This document shows, one piece after another, positions 17,780-20,155 of a stretch of DNA of 20,155 nt. Position 1 is the first letter of the stretch. Every line of letters starts with the position of its first letter. A program made the translations under genes and the position numbers. The notes under the pieces are model-generated. The model was not told where the DNA came from. It ran no database searches and saw only the letters and a list, made by a program, of their open reading frames with translations. Source of the DNA: Ophiothrix spiculata (lineage: Eukaryota; Echinodermata; Ophiuroidea; Amphilepidida; Ophiotrichidae); the NCBI GenBank assembly GCA_000969725.1, contig JXSR01S018052.1; one strand, written 5' to 3'.

Positions 17780-19440
17780 CCAAGTTAGGTTTCCCTAAAC
17801 AAGGTGATTGACCTTAAAAATCAAGTGAAATCAAATGAATTAAAATTATGGAAGGTTGTTTGCTGCACTAAAGTGATTAACATCTATTCTTCATTACTTT
17901 GATTGAATTAAACATCGTTTGGAAGGTCATGATTTTTGATGATGGAGATAAGGTTATCTAAGGATGGTTATTCACTCTGCTCTCTACTTACTCTTGCTAT
18001 AAATTATCTATTAGAGCTTTTGATGATGAGGTATATGAGAAAATTAAAGAAACGATTTTGCTGTATAACATGTCATTTTAACTGCATGTGTCTCAATTGT
18101 TTTTTTAAATAACTTATCATATTATTAATGACCAGGCTCAGTATTCAACACAGTGTACACAGTCTATCAATGATTATATTATAACAGCTTTATTTGGTAA
18201 TGAAAACATAAGCATAGAAACTTGAAAATAAAATTCAATACCAAAACCATAATAAAGCCCAAAATCCCCAGATCTGTAGTAATATAATATAGATGCTATT
18301 TCAAGCATAGGGTTTTTATGTTAATGTAAAATAGTTCCAGGAAGAGTAGCTATCATTTTTTCATAAATTTACATTACACACTAAATCATTAGCAAGTTTT
18401 GGCTAAGTGGTTCTAGATGGTTCTTCAGCTATTTCAAGAGCAACTGACGTTAGAGACAATTTTGTTTTAGGTTTTACACTCATTCTAGGAACAAGGTGTC
18501 AAATAATTTACATATGGCAGCCATTGGAGATACTATTTGCACTTACATGATAATTATTTGATTAGATCAGTCTCAAGTCTCAGTTAAAATGTAGCCAGTT
18601 TCAAATCTTTATATATAAAACTTGGAATGAATTCGTTATAACATTGTTGAAATCTTACCTTGATATTTAAAATGTTTTATATAACATGGGATAAATTCTT
18701 TATACCATTTGCATCTGTAAACCTGTAACAGTATTCTTTGCTATTTCAAATAGTCTGTTTGTGCAGTTTTTTTAGGTAACTGTACACTGTAAAGGTTGCC
18801 TTATACTGGATCTCAAAAACTAAAGATAAAATAAAGATTAATGTACATAAAACTGAACACATTACATTAAAAGAAAATATATTCTACTTTGTATTCAGTC
18901 TGTAGTTGTTACAGTAATATAAAATGTGAAGTAGATGCCTCGCTTAAGGCAATGTAGGAAATATACTCACAAACCAATAAAGCTTGAGAGAGGCATCTGC
19001 ATCTCTAGATCAGTTTACCTATGAGCTGGATAAGTATTACTGTCTCAATCGATAGTAAGAATAGCAAAGTCCTGTATACTTTGGCTGCCTCATTTCAAAT
19101 TGAGAAATCTCAAAAATGGTTTTGGAGAGATTAATTAAAATCAATTCAAAATATACCAAACTGTTACAAACAGATGCTGTGTTTAGTCAATTCTTTTACT
19201 TGTCACTTCTTTATAATTGAGAAATCTTATGAAATGGATTTAGGGAGACCTATTCATTACTGAACATATCTGTGTCCTATTATGCAACTATTTATTAACC
19301 CTTATTTACCCACCCTTTTTTGATAATTTTCAGTGTGGAAAATGCCTCCATGCATTTCCTTATGTTAGAGTGGTAAAGAGTGATCAATCAAGGCAAGTCA
19401 TATACCATTGTACAGAGGAAGGACCAAGCTTTGTTTAAAC
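17780..19440. other. No recognised gene; AT-rich with small repeats
   Basis: No exon or domain was recognised. An imperfect hairpin lies at 18931-19001 (agatgcctc / gaggcatct). A direct repeat, aattgagaaatct followed by aatgg and ggaga, occurs at 19098 and 19215. A loose direct repeat occurs at about 18610 and 18678. Confidence 0.4.
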
Positions 19441-19450
19441 ACAAAAACAA

Positions 19451-19620
19451 TGATATACAAATACTGAACGCCTGAGAGTGCAATAGTACAGAATATATCA
19501 TGAGGTTAAATTTGGACTTTTCTTACGCCTTGTGAAATGGATCGGTCCAAATTTGACCGAATGATATATTTTGCACTATTGCATGTTCATAGGCATTCAA
19601 TATTTGTTTTATATCATGAT
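19451..19620. mobile_element. Foldback element A (170 bases)
   Basis: The left arm, atactgaacgcctgaga, then gcaatagtac and aatatatcat, then ggttaaatttggac, is mirrored by the inverted right arm with attgaatgcctatga, gcaatagtgc, aatatatcat and ggtcaaatttggac. A short asymmetric centre lies at about 19518-19545. It is non-coding and MITE-like. Confidence 0.68.
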
Positions 19621-19646
19621 ATCACACAGGTTTGTTTCATGTTGCG

Positions 19647-19835
19647 CAATAGTATACAAATATATACTGACTTGAAGATCACTGGTTAAAACTATGGGTG
19701 TGAAGTGACTAAAACTTAGCTATTTTGCTGAGGGCCTTAGCCCCGAAGTAAAATAGCTAAATTTTAGTCACTGAAGGACCATAGTTTTAATCCAGAGATC
19801 TGAAAAATGTCAGTATATATTTGTTTTATATAGTG
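19647..19835. mobile_element. Foldback element B (189 bases)
   Basis: The arms share aaatatatactgac, ggttaaaactatgg (ggattaaaactatgg in the other arm), agtgactaaaa and ttagctatttt, around a centre of gggccttagcccc. Its right end tatatttgttttatata resembles that of element A, suggesting one family. It is non-coding. Confidence 0.72.
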
Positions 19836-20155
19836 AATTAATGCATTTTAAAATAATGTAATTTTTAATTGCCTAATGACCTAATTTAATTAATCTTGTT
19901 AAAAAAAATGCACAATCAAAATGCTATAACCATGAATGCAAGCAATAGGTTAATGCGCGTATTGGCTTGCATGTCTAAGTTTGTTACGCGCGTAAGTCCG
20001 TGCGTGAAAGTGACTTTTTTTATCTTTTGTAACAATTTACACCCCTATGCTGAATAACTTCATTCAAACCTTTATATCTTTAGCTATAAATAGGTTTTTC
20101 AAATTTTCAAGTTGGTTGATATTTGACAATTTTACAAACAAAAATATTGGCAAAT
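19836..20155. other. Window end, no gene; small CpG-rich hairpin
   Basis: Near 19938-19972, tgcaagcaata and tattggcttgca pair around a gcgcg-containing loop, followed by gttacgcgcgtaagtccgtg. No coding signal is seen. Confidence 0.4.

Noticed and set aside
1-20155. CRISPR array, bacterial operon or viral genome segment
   Set aside because: Repeats are not regularly spaced in CRISPR fashion, genes are intron-split, and the only polymerase is of the non-LTR retrotransposon type.

Overview
This looks like nuclear DNA of an animal, AT-rich and dense with introns and repeats. There are GT-AG introns, tRNA-headed SINEs, a decayed non-LTR retrotransposon and several small foldback DNA elements. There are no bacterial-style operons. 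The SINE and LINE style and the invertebrate-like protein suggest a marine invertebrate, perhaps an echinoderm or hemichordate. That placement is inference and I hold it weakly.

The only host gene I can support is on the + strand in positions 1-7739. Seven exons (1-50, 1965-2023, 3830-3924, 4531-4727, 6305-6364, 7027-7189, 7634-7739) join with matching phases into one open frame of 243 codons plus one base. The product matches the middle of a TMEM63/OSCA-family mechanosensitive cation channel, from the end of the cytosolic domain through the helices that line the pore. The 5' part lies before the window. I could not find the next downstream exon, so the rest of the window may be one long intron, or the gene may continue beyond it.

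The most unusual feature is that four of the seven exons have a nearby diverged partial copy. Exon 1-50 has one at 153-199. Exon 3830-3924 has one at 3357-3403 or beyond, upstream, with an in-frame stop. Exon 4531-4727 has two tandem copies at 4735-4889 and 4897-5005. Exon 7027-7189 has a half copy at 7196-7278. Some copies keep splice-site sequence. They could be dead exon duplicates, poison or alternative exons, or (least likely for the diverged ones) assembly artefacts.

Introns and downstream DNA hold two copies of one tRNA-Gln-like SINE (1505-1842, 5101-5428), a tRNA-like stretch (3958-4020), a hAT-like MITE (2167-2492), other inverted-repeat elements (919-1350, 9714-10150, 10385-10659, 13036-13214, 19451-19620, 19647-19835), a telomere-like C-rich tract (7898-7995) and a motif repeated three times (11511, 12357, 13378).

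On the minus strand, 13988 to about 17400 is a CR1/L2-like LINE. Its endonuclease and reverse transcriptase are broken by stops and frameshifts, and it ends in a (TTG)n tail. The tail just before that microsatellite resembles the 3' end of the SINE at 1505-1842, which suggests that this LINE family moved the SINE.
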